NCBI GenBank assembly: GCA_022818135.1 | Contig: JAFMSR010000008.1 | Location: 14,074,041 to 14,138,040 of the forward strand | Length of the DNA: 64,000 nt | Reading direction: 5' to 3' | Source: Saxidomus purpurata | Taxonomy: Eukaryota; Mollusca; Bivalvia; Venerida; Veneridae | Shown here: positions 10,601 through 24,400 of the stretch, piece after piece | Numbering within the stretch: position 1 is the first letter of the stretch | How the letters are laid out: the number at the start of each line of letters is the position of its first letter | The notes under the pieces: model-generated | What the model was told of the DNA's origin: nothing | The model's input: the letters and a program-made list of their open reading frames with translations, nothing else | The model's database searches: none | Position numbers and translations under genes: made by a program

Positions 10601-12780
10601 AATGACTATGTCATGAAAGATATGTGTTGGTAGACTGGGCGTGAATCCCTGCTTATTGGTATGTCTTTACAAAACACTCGAATTACTTTCAAATACTTTT
10701 TATTAGAAAAATATTTTGGTTACGCTATATATTAAATTTTATATACATAAATACAAGTAAAATATTGATATAGTGTCATTCAAAACAGAGCTGTATAATA
10801 TTAAACGCAGTTAAATATACATGTTAGTCCATGTGTTACTTTCAGAATAAGTTCCAAAATTTCAGTCGCTATATTTTCAGCGATTAAAAATAGCGGAAAG
10901 GAATGCATGTTTACTAAAAGGAAAGTAGGGCACGATTAGGCCTTTGTTTTTATTTCATTTTGAAATATCAGTTATCTCGCGCCGGTCAGATGTAGGAGGA
11001 ACTTGTTAGCAACTAATCCTTGTATTAAATGAAAAAAATAAAAAATGTTTCTTTACTGTAATACAATATAAGTACATTATAACTATATACGATATTATAT
11101 TTGATCAATAACACTACTTAATAAAAGTTCTCTTAAAAGTTTGTCCTAGCTTGTTTGAATGTGGTTAAATAACGTACACAAGGCAAAACAAATTAAAATA
11201 TTTGAATCCCGAGCAAAATGATTGCTATAATGATATTAACCTTCAAAGGGTGAATCATAAAAGAACACATGAGAAAGTGATTTACACTAGAAAATCGACT
11301 CATTTTAGTCCTATTGAATATACATGTAGTGTAGAATCATGAAAATCTTTTGTTTTATTTACTATGCTATTATCACATAAATCACATGACGTATATAACA
11401 TGGTCATTAACATATCCAAACATTCTAAAACATGTACAATACGTGAAAATTTTAACTTCGTGGCAACATTGATGATCAATTTTTAACAGGACGATTGCAA
11501 ACAATATATCTAGTTAAACATCTAATAAATAGCATGCTCCGACTTTACCTGCAGGTAGAAATTCAAATTTTATGTTTAAAGAAAAATCGTCAGATTTGAA
11601 GAAACTACAGAATTTAATTTCCTCTACTCTACAGATAAAGTCGTACATTCTTCATTGGAATGACAGCCGCACACGAACCCAAACCTCTTTTAGAGGATAA
11701 AAAAACGTGTGTCCGTCGCATGCACGTAGGGATTGATCCTAATTCATTCCTCCGAATATAGGAACTACGGACTCTGTCCGAGCATGCACAATGAAAATAT
11801 ATAGTCTATATATAAATTGTGTAAAACTTTCGGTTTCTTAAACTAACCATGTTTTAAAATTAGAATTCCATAAAAATGTAACAAAGGTTTTCGCTTGTAA
11901 TGTAACAACGTTTACCTGAGACTATAAACACAGTTTGATGTACATCATTCATGTAAATAAAGTATTCCATTAATTTTTATGATTTAATCATACAATATAT
12001 TTTCTACATTATTGTTACTCAAAAAAGTCAAACCGACTAAGAATATCCCTTCCATTAGGGTAAATTTAAAGTTTGCAGGCTTTTGTCGCGTATTTTTAAT
12101 AAATTCCTGCTAAGGTAGAAGCCATGTATAATTTTGTTCACTGTTTTGTTGATTGTTTTCTGTTCTTAATTTATACTTGATTTTTAAATATTACTACTTC
12201 ATGTATTGACGAGAAACACTGTATGTTTAAGTTGGAAACCAAGAAACTTTTGTTCAGTTTTGTTCTGTTTGATTTTATAAACCTAAAACAAAGAGACACC
12301 CTCAGTCTGAATTACTTAAAACTAAGTACAATGTACCAAATTTTAAAAGAACAGTACATGCATATCTTCAGCTTATTTCGCATTCTGTTAAATGTACAAA
12401 TTGCAAAGCATCAAACCTGACAAAATTGTTTTTAATGAGCAAAATAATAACACAAGGGACTACATAAATGGTATGGCGTGAGAATGCTACTCTGAACTAT
12501 CGCTTCATAAAAACACGTCTTCCCAACTGTTTTTCAACATATCTGACGGCAATAGGCCTACAGTATTTATGCAAAACAATAATACATCTTTTTATAGTAA
12601 TCAATTCACATACTGTGACCCCTTTACTATTTGTTCGAAAAAACAACTATCACTTCGTTAATGCGTGTAAGTATACGGTATGTATTGTGAAGTTACAGTA
12701 ACAATACATTCAGTATTTAAATCCCCCCAAAGCATTGCGATGCATATGATAAAAAAGTTCAAAAACTTTTATCCAAAAAA
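10601..12780. other. no recognisable gene
   Basis: AT-rich and closely matched by the right arm. A 65-codon open frame at 12223-12420 is identical in the two arms (59742-59939) but has no family signature. I treat it as chance ORF conservation in recently duplicated DNA. Confidence 0.45.
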
Positions 12781-13279
12781 AAAGGTAAAGGGGATAAAAC
12801 AACTAAAACTACAAACCGATCTAATTACTACAGAAAGCTGGTGTAAGAAAATCAACAAAACAATAAACCCAGTCAAAACTACATGTATAACTTTAGGTTC
12901 TAGACATAAGCTATCTGGCATTGTATGTTGACATTTCTAGTATAATACATGTTGATTCACAGAAACTTCTAGGAATTCATATTGATAAAAGTTTAACATG
13001 GAAAACACACATAGATAAAACTTGTACGAAACTGGTTTCAAAGTTATTTTTTTAAGAGAATGTTTTTACCCACAAGATGAAACAGCTATTCTATAACGCC
13101 TATATTGCACCTACATCTGATTATGGGTGTTTAACATGGCACACAGCTAACACAACCGATGTAAATAGAATTACTAAACTGCAAAAACGATCAGCCAGAA
13201 TTATACTAAATGCCAACAAAAATACACGATCGTCTAAGACGTTCAAAAATGTGAAATTGCTTTCATTTCCCAGCCTATG
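12781..13279 (+). pseudogene. non-LTR retrotransposon reverse transcriptase, C-terminal fragment
   Basis: This is the thumb end of a LINE-type reverse transcriptase, downstream of the catalytic palm. I can read ESWC..NP.KT followed by ITLGSRHKLS. After a frame change near 12925 come VDSQKLLGIHIDKSLTWKTH, then MKQLFYNAYIAPTSDYGC and KLQKRSARIILNA, and a closing FKNVKLLSFPSL. These are the conserved blocks that follow the YADD motif in Jockey/CR1-like elements. The YADD palm itself and the endonuclease are not recognisable. There is an in-frame TAA at 13053-13055 next to a T run plus the frameshift, so it is dead. The mirror copy on the minus strand in the right arm shows additional A/T-run changes. 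Confidence 0.8.
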
Positions 13280-13849
13280 AATAAATAAATATTATTAGAT
13301 AGTTGATCTCCAGTATTTATTAACATTATTGAATTACTAGGAATTTATTTAGGCTCTCTAATGTAGTGCATGTCCAGTGATCGAATTTGAATGTTGCAAT
13401 ATTAACTTTTTGCTGGACTTTATTCTGAGGTGGTCTGTTTGCACAGGCTTGACTAAACAGCTATGTCCACGTGTATCTTTAACTTATTCTATAAAAGCGC
13501 CCTAAACTTTTCAATTTATGGTATTTGCCATTGAAAGTAGATGGCATTTTCCTTGACTGTCGTCCCTGTTTTTTTAGCATCTAACAATAGTACTAACCCT
13601 CAGCGTCAATCTCGATTACTCAACAGAGTGTGGCCAATGCAGTTTGACATACACAATGAAAAGTTACTGTAAACCAATTGAGTTTCGTGCTAATAATTAA
13701 TCTTTTCATATATTACCGATTATATATGTAATTTTGCCTCATTATGTTAACAAGCTACAAAAAGGACATGGAAATCTGGAAGCAAATAAAACTATGTCGA
13801 GCGAAAATTACTCACATGGTTTACAGTATATGATTATTGTTATAATTAC
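13280..13849. other. no recognisable gene
   Basis: The sequence after the RT fragment is AT-rich with no poly-A tail or 3' tail repeat that I can assign to the retrotransposon. Confidence 0.45.
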
Positions 13850-13957
13850 TTGTTATTGTTACTGTTATTGTTACTGTTGTTATTGTTACTGTTATTGTTA
13901 CTGTTACTGTTATTGTTACTGTTATTGTTACTGTTGTTATTGTTATCATTGTTATCA
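13850..13957. repeat. (TTACTGTTATTG)n microsatellite
   Basis: Compound repeat of TTACTG and TTATTG. It gives a CYCYCY-type open frame with no meaning. The right-arm copy (58201-58335) differs in unit number. Confidence 0.9.
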
Positions 13958-15024
13958 ACTTATACTATATTTTAAACTGCACACCATACAACCTGCTGAA
14001 TAAGCGACCTTGATGCATCCTACGGAAGTGTATACTGACCCTCTTTATATGTTACGTAAATTCAAAGAATGGCGACTTATATGAAAGAAACAGGAAAAAC
14101 GGTCAAATACTTTGCCATATACTCAAAACTGCATACACCATTTCGATCTAATAAATAAAACTGTATCATGTAAAAACAAACATTTACACAGAGTTTGAAA
14201 TAAAATTATAATAGCAAAGTTGACATCCGGTATTATAGATAATTGTAAATAAGACTGTAATAGCGTATCCCACCCTTCTTTTTTCACAATGCACAAACGG
14301 TTATTTGTATTTGGATATTTTGTTAATACTTAAATGTACCATTGCTATATATGTATGTATTACATATATTTCTCGAGTAGTATTTATGTTATCGAATTTG
14401 GTATAGCACTTGTTACTTTTCTGAAAACAAAGCTTGACTTGAAAAAAAGCTGTCTTGAATGTTCAAAAATACATCTCACCAGTGTCTAAGGGTGGGATTA
14501 TTTCTATGGGTGACATGTTTAAATGATTTTTGTTAAATAATCGAAACTGAAAGCTCTTACAAGGTTTTAACATTTAGTTTTTTTTTCATATGAAATTTAT
14601 CGAAAGTTCTGAAGTCTGATGATACGACGCCAAAGATAAAATATACATTTGAGAGTTTACAACTGCTTAAAAAGAAAGCATTATATTTAAACAACATTCC
14701 ATTAATGCAACCAAATATGAAGTTAATGTTTAGCATTCCTTAATCATGCTTCTATAACATCCAGGTCTTATAAGTCACATTCAAATCTTAAACATAAAGA
14801 TACATTGTATGAAAAAAGTTGTTATCCAAGTATTGATTATTACCAATATCTGGAACATGAATCACGTGTTTTAACGTTTCTCACACATGACATTAATCTA
14901 AAGCCCCATGGTCACATATAATTTGTTAATAACTATAGAATAATTAATGGAAAATATAAAGTTGTGTCAGAAAGCTTTTACCAATACTGTTTCGTATAAC
15001 ATGTACTTTAAGGATGTGTTTAAC
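13958..15024. other. no recognisable gene
   Basis: AT-rich and mirrored in the right arm at about 57128-58200. I see nothing supportable. Confidence 0.45.
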
Positions 15025-15363
15025 TTACAATTTAACGTTCAATTTTGCCCACATTTTTTGGTAATAGTGCCTGTAATACATGTATCCAAAGTGGTCATTC
15101 GCTTTAAAATAAGACACGGAACATAAAAATAGTACAATATTCAAAATTGTAACAGTTTGCTCTAAAATGGTAAATTTCGCCCACATCTTTCTTGGTAATA
15201 TAATGTAAAGAGTGAATGTAACAACCCAAAGTGACTGTTGGCCTTTAAAATCATGATCATATACGACATTCATAAATCTAACATTTAGCTCTAAGACATG
15301 AAACTCTTTCTGTCCAGTATAAGTACAAGCTGCAGTGCCTCTATTACGAGTTTTTATTGTCAT
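15025..15363 (-). CDS. hypothetical 112-codon ORF with an internal duplication
   Basis: I do not recognise this protein. It contains two diverged halves of about 42-45 residues, each ending in a similar block: LYIILPRKMWAKF and HYYQKMWAKLNV. The DNA itself therefore seems to be a diverged tandem duplication of roughly 130 bp. In the right arm the matching frame is broken upstream (bases missing near 56860) and only the last 67 codons stay open at 56924-57127. Loss of the frame in one arm argues against a conserved gene. It may be part of a repeat. Confidence 0.2.
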   Translation of the reverse strand: MTIKTRNRGTAACTYTGQKEFHVLELNVRFMNVVYDHDFKGQQSLWVVTFTLYIILPRKMWAKFTILEQTVTILNIVLFLCSVSYFKANDHFGYMYYRHYYQKMWAKLNVKL

Positions 15364-15604
15364 TCACGTCCCCTCCGCACACACAGTAAACTACAGTAAA
15401 CAAAACTGTTTATAGTCAATCAAGCACGTTTGTACATTTGTGGAGACTTGAAGCAGTTCTCATCTTTAACACTATTACGAGTTTTTATTGTCATTCACGT
15501 CCCTCCGCACACACAGTAAACTACAGTAAACACATTTAAACTGTTTATAGTCAATCAAGCACGTTTGTACATTTGTAGAGACTTGAAGCAGTTCTCATCT
15601 TTAA
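15341..15604. repeat. 131-bp direct duplication, left arm only
   Basis: The block starting CTATTACGAGTTTTTATTG and holding ACAGTAAACTACAGTAAAC occurs at 15341-15471 and again from 15472. The right arm has one copy only (about 56688-56815). Confidence 0.85.
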
Positions 15605-16499
15605 CACTATTCCAGTTAATCAGCACCAGAAAAAACAGATGATCATTATCACTCAAGGTCTATAAGTAACTTAAGAACTTCAGTGTATTCTGTCAGTTAC
15701 TACAGATTTAAACATGTCGACGTCGTAATTTCACGTGTTGGAATCCAGAACTATGTCTATAGTTGCTGTACATTTTAACTGCAACGCTAACTGAGTGGAT
15801 ACTATTTCTCCTTCCATCCATAAATTCTGAAATAACAACAAACAAATCGGCTATTAGTAATCAGCAATAATGAAAAATACATATACATTGCATGTTTCCA
15901 GTCCAAATAGGGATAGCTTTTTAATACGTGACACGGGACTTTTTGTTCATTGTGAGCAAAACCCATAAACTAGTAATGTTCTTTGCAAATTGAATGATGT
16001 TTTAAAAATTTAGCTAGGTTAGGCTTAAAAAGAGCATATACATGGATTATGAATATGTATAGCCTTCCTTGTTCTGCTTGTCCAGGCATCCACCTTCGGA
16101 GTGGCAGGGTATGGGTTGATTGTTTGAGGGATACTAGCGTTTATAAACAAGAAATAGAGTATATTAACCTGATTCATTATTTTACATCAACCATTCTGCG
16201 AGTTTCCCGTTCTGTATTTGTAATATGCCCGAGTACCTGAAACGTATATTATAATGTTATTTTAATAGAATTTACGTCCATGTGTTAAGAAATCAAATTG
16301 GTTTATAGGTTGTTTGAAAAAAGTACAACCCGAGTTGAAACTCTGGGTTGTTAGACAGAAGGTGGGTTTTCACTGGGTACTCCAGTTTTCTTCCACAATA
16401 AGGCCACCATTCTTAAGTTCGTCGCTCGCAGTGGCTTACATTGCTGTTACTTGTATCTTTCCAAGTGTAAATGCTCTTTATTACCATAATCAATTATCT
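15605..16499. other. no recognisable gene; arm insertion site at ~15927
   Basis: AT-rich. At 15926-15928 the left arm lacks a 160-bp module that the right arm carries at 56205-56364. No coding feature is seen. Confidence 0.5.
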
Positions 16500-16565
16500 C
16501 AATTAGTGTTGCTCTTATTATCATTATTATTATTATCATTATTATCATCACCAGTATTATAATGG
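16500..16565. repeat. (ATT)n/(ATC)n microsatellite
   Basis: Trinucleotide run of ATT and ATC. It is mirrored at about 55562-55625. Confidence 0.85.
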
Positions 16566-17284
16566 TGATAATTATTCTAATACCCCCGCAACAACAAAGT
16601 TATAAGGGGTAATTAGTTCCAAGCCTTGTTGTACATGCTCTCAGCTGGTTTCATTCGGATTCATATTAGTAATAAAATTTTGATTTTGTCCATTGATTAT
16701 ATTTATCTAAGCAGCACGATCAGATTCGGACATGAGCATACACCTGCCCTCGGGAAATTTGTATTTACCTACAAAGGTATCAATTTATTACAATGCAGAA
16801 ACCATTCCAACGGTCAGAATACATACTTGAATCGAATGGTGTCTTCTAAATCCTTTGTCCTAGAAAACGGCATCTGCTAGACGCGAATACGGAGGTCTTC
16901 ATCACTGACGTCCTCATCTGTAGTCTTTGACCGAGCCATCTGTAGGGTAAAGAAAACCTAGTTATACTACCTTTCCGGTGACTTGATTTTAGGCATTTTC
17001 GGCTAGTATGAATCATAATCGGTATATACAATGTATGTTTAGTATAAAAGTCTTAACCTACTTATCAACAATAAATCTGCGTGAGGGGGACTAGTAAAAT
17101 TATGTATCAAATCGGTATGTTCATTAAACATAATAATATAATAAGTAAACTACACCGTATTTATCAGCATGTTTAATAAACTAGACCTATCACTAAATGT
17201 GATTAATACCCCCGAAAGACTGCTTTATCAACTGAAGAAGTTAGTAGTAACAAAATACCTCGCAAAAAGAACTAAAATATAGTT

Positions 17285-17735
17285 ATCGTTCTTATCGATA
17301 ACTCTGTAAGTTGTCAAGACATAGTTATTGTCCTTGTACACCCCTTCCTCTCATTGTGCTTGACGACTGTATGAAGTTGTATTTAATTCCAACCAGTCTT
17401 TTATATGCTCAAAAAAAGGGCAATAACTCAAGATATAGTTATAGTTCTTGTACAGTGCACTTCATTTTCTTGTGCTTGACCATTTTATGAAGTTGTATTA
17501 CATTCCAACCAGAGGTGGATTCAAGTTATGCTCTGGACAAGGAAAAGTAACAAAAGGCAATTACTCTGTAATTACTCAAGACAGATGTATGGTTCTTGTA
17601 CGCTGCGCTTCCTGTCATTGTGCTTGATCATTGTATGAAGTTGTATTGAATTCCAACCAGTAGTTTTCAATAAATGCTCCGGACAAAGAAAAGTAACAAA
17701 GGGTAATAACTCTGTAATTACTCAAAATTATTATT
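17285..17735. repeat. ~160-bp tandem dispersed repeat (AAAGTAACAAAGGGCAATAACT type)
   Basis: Three to four diverged units each carry GGTTCTTGTAC, CATTGTGCTTGACCATTGTA, GAAGTTGTATT.AATTCCAACC and GGACAAGGAAAAGTAAC. This resembles a very abundant bivalve repeat from memory. Related units sit at 19130-19420, and in the right arm at 54405-54870 and 52735-52995. Confidence 0.75.
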
Positions 17736-17762
17736 ATTATTATTATTATCATTTATCATTGT
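17724..17762. repeat. (ATT)n microsatellite
   Basis: Short ATT run next to the tandem repeat. The mirror is at about 54378-54412. Confidence 0.85.
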
Positions 17763-18489
17763 TATATTACCGCAACAACAAAGTTGTATACTGGATTTTC
17801 CGCCCGACTGTCTGTAGACACAATCTTGTACACTCTTGTACACTGTCTGCTTCTGTACTGTTTGGCCAAGTCATCTATAAGGACAAATTAACATACATTA
17901 GGAAAACGGCGCGACAAGACGCGAATACCGATGTATTCTTCTGTATTATTCGGCTAAGTCATCTATAAGAAAAAATAACATGTATTAGGGATAAAAGAAA
18001 ACCATATACAATGTCTGCTTCTGTACTATCTGTTTGTGTTTTGTTATCCTACCCGCACTGAAGTAATACTGGTCATATTCAAAAGTACCCTAAAAGTTGA
18101 AATAGGTATGTTTGCAAGTATTTAGTTATATTTGTTTTTGTTCTAGGGTTCAAATAGTATTAGAGGTAATGTAGAATTACAAAAAATGTATAAACATTCT
18201 TAACATGTGTAACAAAAATATGAAATAATGCCAAGAAATAGGAGATACAATTTACTGAATTTTGTGCCGAGACATATCACACATGTGAAAACACAAAAGT
18301 GTAGCAAAAGATTCAGAGCTACTTTATAAGTAGTATATGAACTGCAACATCAGAAAAAATGAAAATGATTTACGGTCAACTTTTTGAGATATTGAACTTT
18401 TAAAAATAATCAAGGCAACTTTTATTTTATTCAAATAATTGTACAGCTTGATGAAATGACGGTATATAAATACCTTAACAAATGTGTGC

Positions 18490-18720
18490 ATATATACAGG
18501 ATTCCATTACCTTTAAACACAGTGTGACCTTGACATTTGAGGTAGGGATGTTGGTCTTGCACGTGACACGTCGTCTTGATTTGCTCAAGCATTTGTGCCA
18601 AGTTATTTTAAAATCCTTCAATGCATGACAAGGTTAGGAAAAACACACGGACGGACGGACACACAGACGGACGGTGCGATTTTAATATGCCAAACTTTGG
18701 GGCATAAAAGTGGTTACTTA
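18490..18720. repeat. ACGGACGG-tailed dispersed repeat
   Basis: Contains TGTGACCTTGACATTTGAGG, CACGTGACACGTCGTCTTGA, CTTCAATGCATGACAAGGTT and an ACGGACGGACGGAC tail. This order matches a dispersed repeat I associate with bivalve genomes. Mirrored at about 53455-53635. Confidence 0.65.
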
Positions 18721-19129
18721 CCCTTAAACTGCTTGCAACAAAATGAGTCGTTTTTCAAAACATGTGTCAACCATGATCATCTTGCACATCGATGTCGTCA
18801 GGCAACACTCTCCTGCGTGAGTACCATTGTCCTGTTGTTAGACAAACAAACGAATATTCTGTATTAACTTGTAAGCACATCTTATTTTAATAACAATTTA
18901 CTTTTTTCATCTGTTGCCAATTAAAAAACTTTTAAATTAGCCCGCTTGCGACAAATCAGTCTATTCGCGACCAGTGCAGACTATGATCATCTTGTACATG
19001 CCGGGCGGAATTCGGTTAAATCACCATCATATTTCTGAAGTGATATGAAATACATCCTTTTTTTATATTAAAAATAAATTCATAAAATTTCCAACTTTTT
19101 TGCTGGCGTCAAGTGAGTCTGCTTTCAGA

Positions 19130-19420
19130 AACCAGTGTAGCTGAATTCAACCAGCAGTTTTCAAGTAAGGCTCCAGATAAGGAAAAGTAACAAAGGGCAA
19201 TAACGCAGTAATTAGTCAAGATGGAGTTATGGTTCTTGTGCAATGCTCTTCTTCTCATTGTGCTAGACCATTGTATTGGGTTGTATTGAATTCAAACAAG
19301 TAGTTTTCAAGTTATGCTCGGGACAAGGAAAAGTAACATTAAGAAATTAAGAAACTTTTTAATAACCGTGCAAATTATAAGTCGAAAAAGGGCCATAATT
19401 CTATCAAAAACCTTGAAAGA
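19130..19420. repeat. second AAAGTAACAAAGGGCAATAAC-type repeat block
   Basis: One to two diverged units of the family at 17285-17735, including TTGTGCTAGACCATTGTAT and GGACAAGGAAAAGTAACA. Confidence 0.65.
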
Positions 19421-19529
19421 GTTATGTTATTTTGTCTGTTAATGAGGGTTGTGATGGTTTACAAAATGGCAAATTTCAAAGCAATACCTGTGATGGTTTT
19501 GAAAGAAAGTGGGGTAATACGAAAAACAT

Positions 19530-19610
19530 AACGAAGGTGTGACACCAACGCCGGCGCCGTGATAAGAAGGATAGCTCCCCGTTTCCGAAAAGTCGAGCTT
19601 AAAAAGTGTC
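19530..19610. repeat. GC-rich element end (GATAGCTCCCC..GTCGAGCTT)
   Basis: GGTGTGACACCAACGCCGGC followed by GGATAGCTCCCC and AAAGTCGAGCTT resembles, in reverse complement, the TTAGCTCGTCTATTCGGAGA..GTCGGCGTCGG end at 38387. Likely one terminus of the same dispersed family. Confidence 0.5.
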
Positions 19611-21429
19611 TTACCCTTAAGCTGCTAGCAACAAAACACTTGTAAACCAAGATCATCTTGCACATCGATGTCGTCAGGCAACATTCTCCTGCATCAGTAC
19701 CATTATTCTGTTAGATAAACAAGCGGAATATGGTGTACTTACATGAAAGCACATCTTATTTTAATAACACTATTTTCATCTGGGGTAAAGTAAGTTACTT
19801 TTAAACTAGCCCGCATGCGACAAATCAGTCTGTCTTCGCAAAAAGTGCAGACTTTGATCATCTTGCACATGTCAGACGGATTTCGGTTGAATCATTATCA
19901 AAATTCTAAAGTGATATGAATTACATGCTTTTGATTTGGTTAAAAAAATCAAACTTTTTTGCTTGCGTCAACTGAGTCTGTCTTTGAAACAAGTGTAGAA
20001 ACATGATCATCTTGCACATATTGACAGACGAAAATCGGTTGAATCATTACCAAAATTTTGAAGTAATACGTATTACATCCTTAAATAAAAATGATGAAAA
20101 TTCAAAATATACCAACGCAAGTGAGTATGTCCTGGCGACCAGTGTAGATCATGATCAGAGTACACATTGTTGTCGTAAGTTTGATTCTCTACCAAATTAT
20201 GGTATACGTCTCACAAGCGAATATTCTGTATCTGTAAACTAGCTTGCATTATGTCATAACAGTACGACCGTATGATTTAGAAAAAAACATTTATCTAATT
20301 CTTTTTTCTTGATATAAGTTTTAAAATATCTTTGAAAAGTAAATATTAACAGAACAGTCGGCACTGCAACTAGTCAAATATATTACAATAGTATTACAGT
20401 TACTCTGCTGATGCAACCAGTGCGACTATTACCTTCCTATATTGTGTAAATAAATAACAAACTTAATTCAGGTGAAACAGCCATCCTTCGATTCTAGTGC
20501 AGATCATGCATACCCATGTCATCTGGTTGATTCGATTTATTCGCCACCACTGTTCTGTTGTATCATAAACGAATGCATTACTTTTTAACAATAAGTCTTC
20601 CCTACATTTGAAAATTGTTTACTTTATTTTTCTTGATATAAATATAGCAGATTCAATTAATTACATGTACAATGTGAACTGTAACTACTCACAAGTTGAT
20701 TATGCATTTGAACGATAAATATTTATAGTTATTATGTGTGTTTTACAAACGACTTGTCTCTTTATCTGTAAACTTGAATCATGTAACAATACATCAATTG
20801 AATTCTAAAACATATTTTAAACATACATGTAACTACTTTATTTAAAAAAGCTGTGCAAATTATTGAATATAACAATTAAGGTTATTTAACACTTACTTTG
20901 CAGGCGACTAGTGTTAATAGCTTTATGACCAGTATGAATATGATCCGTAAAAAATACGTAAATTATAACGAACCTGGTGGCGACAAGTGTAGATCATCAT
21001 TCAAGTGCTAATCATTGTCGTCAAGTGGAAGTCGGTTGATTGGGTACCAAACTCCTGTTGTACGTTCGACAAACGAATATTCAGCACATTCTGAAGCATT
21101 TGTAATTAATATAAAGTAAAATACAACGTATATTGAACTACATTACAAAAACATGTATGTCGTTTTTCAGTTATTGTTGACCATAATCAGCATATTCAAT
21201 GAATGTATTTTAGTAAACGATTCTATATACTACCTTTCCGACGACTTGTCTTTTGGCACTTTCGGCTAGTATGAATCATAATCAGTATAAACAATATATG
21301 TTTAGTATAAATTCTTAACCTGCTTACCAACAGTAAATCTGCATGAGGGGACTAGTAAAATAATCGGCATGGTCAATATATATGTATACATTATGATAAA
21401 AGAAGTAAACTACATCGTAGGTATCATCA

Positions 21430-24400
21430 TGTTCAATAAATAAAAACATTGATTGGTGTAAATTACCCTGCTGACGACCACATAATCGTCATGATCAATA
21501 ATTAAAACATTAATAGTGTAAAGTACCCTGCTGACGACCACATAGTCGGCATTTTCAATAAATAAAAACATTAATTAGTGAAAGTTACCCAGCTGACAAC
21601 CACATAGTCGGCAATTTCAATAAATAAAAACATTAACTCGTGTAAAGTACCCTGCTGACGACCACATAGTCGGCATGTTCAATAATAAAAACATTAGTAG
21701 TGTAAGTTACCCTGCTGACGACCACAAAGTAGGCATTTTCAATAAATAAAAACATTAATTCGTGTAAGTTACCCTGCTGACGACCACATAGTCGGCATTT
21801 TTAATAAATAAAAACATTAATTAGTGTAAGTTACCCTGCTGAAGACCACATAGTCGGCATGTTCAATAAATTAAAACATTAAATAGTGTAAGTTACCCTG
21901 CTGACAACCACATAGTCGGCATTTTCATTAAATAAAAACATTAAAAGTGTAAGTTACCCTGCTGACGACCGCATAGTCGGCATTTTCAATAAATAAAAAC
22001 ATTAATTTGTGTAAGTTACCCTGCTGACAACCACATAGACGGCATTCTCAATAAATAAAAACATTAATTAGTGTAATTTACCCTGCTGACGACCACATAG
22101 TCGGCATGTTCAATAAATAAAAACATTAAATAGTGTAAAGTACCCTGCTGACGACTACATAGTCGGCAGTTTCAATAAATAAAAACATTAAATAGTGTAA
22201 GTTACCCTGCTGACGACCACATAGTCGGCATTTTCAATAAATAAAAACATTAGTAGTGTAAGTTACCCTGCTGAAGACCACATAGTCGGCATGTTCAATA
22301 AATAAAAACATTAAATAGTGTAAGTTACCCTGCTGACAACCACATAGTCGGCATTTTCAATAAATAAAAACATTAAATAGTGTAAGTTACCCTGCTGACC
22401 ACCGCAAAGTCGGCATTTTCAATAAATAAAAACATTAAATTGTGTAAGTTACCCTGCTGACAACCACATAGTTAGCATTCTCAATAAATAAAAACATTGA
22501 TAGTGTAATTTACCCTGCTAACGACCACATAGTCGGCATGTTCAATAAATAAAAACATTAAATAGTGTAAAGTACCCTGCTGACGACTGCATAGTCGGCA
22601 TTTTCAATAAATAAAAACATTAATAGTGTAAGTTACCCTGCTGACGACCACATAGTCGGATTTTCAACAAATAAAAACATTAATTAGTGTAAGTTTCCCT
22701 GCTGACGACCACATAGTAGGCATTTTCAATAAGTAAAAACATTAGTAGTGTAAGTTACCCTGCTGACGACCACATAGTCGGCATTTTCACTAAATATAAA
22801 CATTAATTCGTGTAAGTTACCCTTCTGACGACCACATAGTCGGCATTCTCAATAAATAAAAACATTAGTAGTATAAGTTACCCTGCTGACGACCACATAG
22901 TCGGCATGTTCAATAAATAAAAACATTAATTAGTGTAAGGTACCCTGCTGACGACCACATAGTCGGCATTTTCAATAAATAAAAACCTTAATTAGTGTAA
23001 AGTACCCTGCTGACGACCACATAGTCGGCATTTTCAATAAATAAAAACATTAAATAGCGTAAAGTACCCTGCTGACGACCACAAAGTCGGCATTTTCAAT
23101 AAACAAAAACATTAAATAATGTAAGTTACCCTGCTGACAACCACATAGTCGGCATTATTGAAAACATTTAATAGTGTAAGTTACCCTGCTGACAACCACA
23201 TAGTCGGCATTTTCAATAAATAAAAACATCAATTAGTAAAGTACCCTGCTGAAGACCACCTAGTCGGCATGTTCAATAAATAAAAATATTAATTCGTGTA
23301 AAGTACCCTGCTGACGATCATATATTCGGCATTTTCAACAAATAAAAACATTAAATAATGTAAGTTACCCTGCTGACGACCACATAGTCGGCTTTTCAAC
23401 AAATTAAAACATTAAATAGTGTAAGTTACCCTGCTGACAACCACATAGTCGGCATGTTTAATAAATAAAAACATTTGTAGTGTAAGTTACCCTGCTGACA
23501 TACACATAGTCGGCTTTTCAATAAATAATAACATTAAATAGGTGTAAGTTACCCTGCTGACAACCACATATTCGGCATGTTTAATAAATAAAAACATTAA
23601 TAGTGTAAGTTGCCCTGCTGACGACCACATAGTCGGCATTTTCAAATATAAACATTATTAGTGTAAGTTTCCCTGCTGACGACCAGATAGTCGGCATTTC
23701 CAATAAACAAAAACATTAGTAGTGTAAGTTACCCTGCTGACGACCACATAGTCGGCATTTTCAATAATAAAAACATTAATTAGTGTAAAGTACCCTGCTG
23801 ACGACCACATTGTCGGCATGTTGAATAAATAAAAACATTAATTCTTGTAAAGTACCCTGCTGACGACCACATAGTCGGCATGTTTAATAAATAAAAACAT
23901 TAATTAGTGCAAGTTACCCTGCTGACGACCACATAGTCGGCATGATCCATAAATAAAAAACATCAATTTGTGTAAAGTACCCTTCTGACGACCACATAGT
24001 CGGCATTTTCAATAAATAAAAACATCAATTTGTGTAAGTTACCCTGCTGACGACCACATAGTCGGCATTTTCAACAAATAAAAGCATCAATTTGTGTAAA
24101 GTACCCTGCTGACGCCAACATAGTCGGGATGTTCAATAAATAAAAAAAATAGCGTAAAGTACCCTGGTGACGACCACATAGTCGGCATGTTCAATAAATA
24201 AAAACATCAATTTGTGTAAAGTACCCTGCTGACGACCACATAATCGGCATGTTCAATAAATAAAAAAATCAATTAGTGTAAGTTACCCAGCTGACGACCA
24301 CATAGTCGGCATGATCCTTTAATAAAAACATCAATTTGTGTAAAGTACCCTGCTGACGACCACATAGTCGGCATGTTCAATAAATAAAAACATCAATTTG

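Larger units (their letters stand above)
16850..21330 (-). repeat. exon-like module array, distal part (left arm)
   Basis: On the minus strand this holds diverged modules with a GATCATSWTC..CACTKGTCGC-type core, seen near 18770, 18985, 19650, 19856, 20003, 20150 and 20990. Many have a pyrimidine-rich AACAG or CAG junction upstream and a GTAAG-like junction downstream. Individual splice-like junctions are easier to read on the plus strand of the right arm (51.1-55.3 kb), where I list them. Commonly recurring bivalve-type repeats are interleaved. No long ORF runs across the modules. Confidence 0.6.

Noticed and set aside
10419..10616. 65-codon leucine-rich frame (LLLATCLLLVGTCHLLFATW)
   Set aside because: Translation of the TTGCCACTTGCT minisatellite.
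13734..14003. 89-codon frame with (CY)n
   Set aside because: Translation of the TTACTG/TTATTG microsatellite.
16626..16880. 84-codon frame identical in both arms
   Set aside because: Identity follows from recent arm duplication. No motif, and the opposite strand carries the module array signals instead.
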